Source: Phormidesmis priestleyi ULC007
GTDB taxonomy: Bacteria; Cyanobacteriota; Cyanobacteriia; Leptolyngbyales; Leptolyngbyaceae
Direction of reading: 5' to 3'
Assembly: GCF_001895925.1 (NCBI RefSeq)
Contig: NZ_MPPI01000035.1
Coordinates: forward strand, 1-51,936
Length of the DNA: 51,936 bases
Program-made: the position numbers and the translations under genes
Part shown: positions 51,010 to 51,936 of the stretch, one piece after another
Position numbering within the stretch: position 1 is the stretch's first letter
Layout: each line of letters begins with the position of its first letter
The notes under the pieces: generated by a model
What the model was told of the DNA's origin: nothing
Database searches by the model: none
What the model saw: only the letters and a program-made list of their open reading frames with translations

Positions 51010-51936
51010 ATGATGTTCAGCGAATCGGTCAAAGTCACTCTCAAAGATGCCGCTCAGAAACTGACAAGTCACCGCAAACGAGACTTCATGGCAAAGGTCG
51101 CCGAAGATTACTTGGATGGGTCAGCCCGAAAAGCAGAAACGGTTTTGGGATGGAATCGCGATGGGGTTCAACTAGGCTTGCATGAAAGACGAACCGGGAT
51201 GATTTGTGTCGATAATTATCGGGCACGAGGACGACACAAAAGTGAAAGGGTGCTGTCTGATTTAGAAGCAGATATCCGCAGCTTAGGGGATGGACAGGCT
51301 CAGGCAGACCCAAAGTTTCAATCCACGTTCTTGTTACTCGCATCAGTGCTAGAGCCGTGCGAGCAGCCTTAATGAGCGAGAAGGGGTACGCCGAGCCGCA
51401 ATTACCCACGCGTCAAACCATCGGTGCGATTCTTAATCGCATGGGATATCGCCTAAAAAAACACAGAAGACCAAACCCTTGAAAAAGATTGCTCAAACCG
51501 ATGCGATTTTCGAGAATGTGTTCCGAGAGAATCAGACCTCGGATGACAACCCCAAATCGTTGCGACTCTCCATTGATAGCAAAGCCAAAGTCAAGATTGG
51601 CAACCTCTCCCGAAATGGGAAAGCACGAACCTTGGAGCCGAAGGCTGCCGATGACCACGATACAGCGTGGCAAGCCGTTTTAGTCCCCTTTGGCATTCTT
51701 AATACCGATACCAACCAGTTGTCGATTTACTTGGGACAATCTGCTGAGACCAGTGATTTTATCGTTGATTGTTTAACGACTGGGTGGGATGACCATCAAT
51801 CCCACTACCCTGAACTAGATGGGGAGCATCCCACCTTTGCGATGAGTATTCATACTCAGTGCCAACCTCGCCATTCAATTGGACAATCTAATAGAAGTCG
51901 TTCTGAGAACCCGCGAAATGACCCCTGAACAAGGGG
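51010..51936 (+). pseudogene. frameshifted ISAzo13-type transposase, reaching the window edge
   Basis: The first frame encodes the N-terminal part (SVKVTLKDAAQKLTSHRKRDF, GLHERRTGMICVDNYRARGRHK) typical of ISAzo13-family transposases. The frame is lost near 51335, resumes one frame over (AVRAALMSEKGY, TIGAILNRMGYRLKK), ends at TGA 51479-51481, and continues in a third frame from about 51460 (KKIAQTDAIFENVF, RLSIDSKAKVKIG). The second shift is a single-base loss in an A-run, so at least two frameshifts disable it. The family's catalytic DDE acidic residues cannot all be located, and the last 80 or so bases no longer match the family well. No terminal repeats were recognised. Confidence 0.75.

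Overview
The window is cyanobacterial chromosome. The octamer GCGATCGC and its core CGATCG recur every few hundred bases, as in many cyanobacteria. Marker genes agree: an NDH-1MS CO2-uptake operon (ndhF3-ndhD3-cupA), ycf51, a helical carotenoid protein, DUF3110, DUF928 and DUF1822 proteins, and the small RNA Yfr1 between guaB3 and trxA. A filamentous or Leptolyngbya-like species is plausible, but the sequence alone does not fix the genus.

Layout. 1-7.0 kb: a VWA-domain lipoprotein with small unknown neighbours, a LOG-family protein, trxA, Yfr1, guaB3, sufU and ycf51. 7.1-9.1 kb: a hicB-hicA toxin-antitoxin pair and two unknown proteins in DNA without CGATCG, probably acquired. 9.2-16.0 kb: housekeeping genes (FGGY sugar kinase, aldo/keto reductase, HD metalloprotein, PcrA/UvrD helicase). 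16.6-29.1 kb: five co-directional genes for secreted or outer-membrane proteins (DUF11, Ig-like domain plus beta-barrel, beta-helix plus OmpA, six SdrD-type B repeats, lectin-like plus DUF11). The first four are joined by overlapping stop and start codons. 29.3-32.7 kb: pseudouridine synthase, two small exported proteins and a PMT-type membrane glycosyltransferase. 33.0-37.9 kb: the CO2-uptake operon, with two LysR-type dyads and a good promoter upstream. 38.2-39.5 kb: murQ and a DUF3110 gene. 39.7-46.5 kb: a minus-strand operon encoding a secreted CHAT protease-like protein, a sigma-70-like factor, a DUF1822 protein, a transmembrane CHAT-CHASE2 protein and a secreted DUF928 protein. 46.6-51.9 kb: a small ORF, hcp, a decayed chimeric SDR gene, a GH31 alpha-glucosidase and a frameshifted ISAzo13-type transposase running to the window edge.

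Two regions could be undescribed systems. The first is the CHAT/sigma/DUF1822/CHAT-CHASE2/DUF928 operon. It looks like a protease-controlled transcriptional response, with an extracytoplasmic sensor wired to a caspase-like domain and a sigma factor translationally coupled to a possible partner. The second is the surface-protein operon, in which an unusual outer-membrane barrel, a peptidoglycan-anchoring beta-helix protein and two proteins with the same C-terminal module look like one cell-surface assembly.

Dispersed palindromic repeats of at least three families lie between genes and inside two operons (between ndhD3 and cupA, and between the CHAT-CHASE2 and DUF928 genes). No tRNA, rRNA or CRISPR array was recognised.
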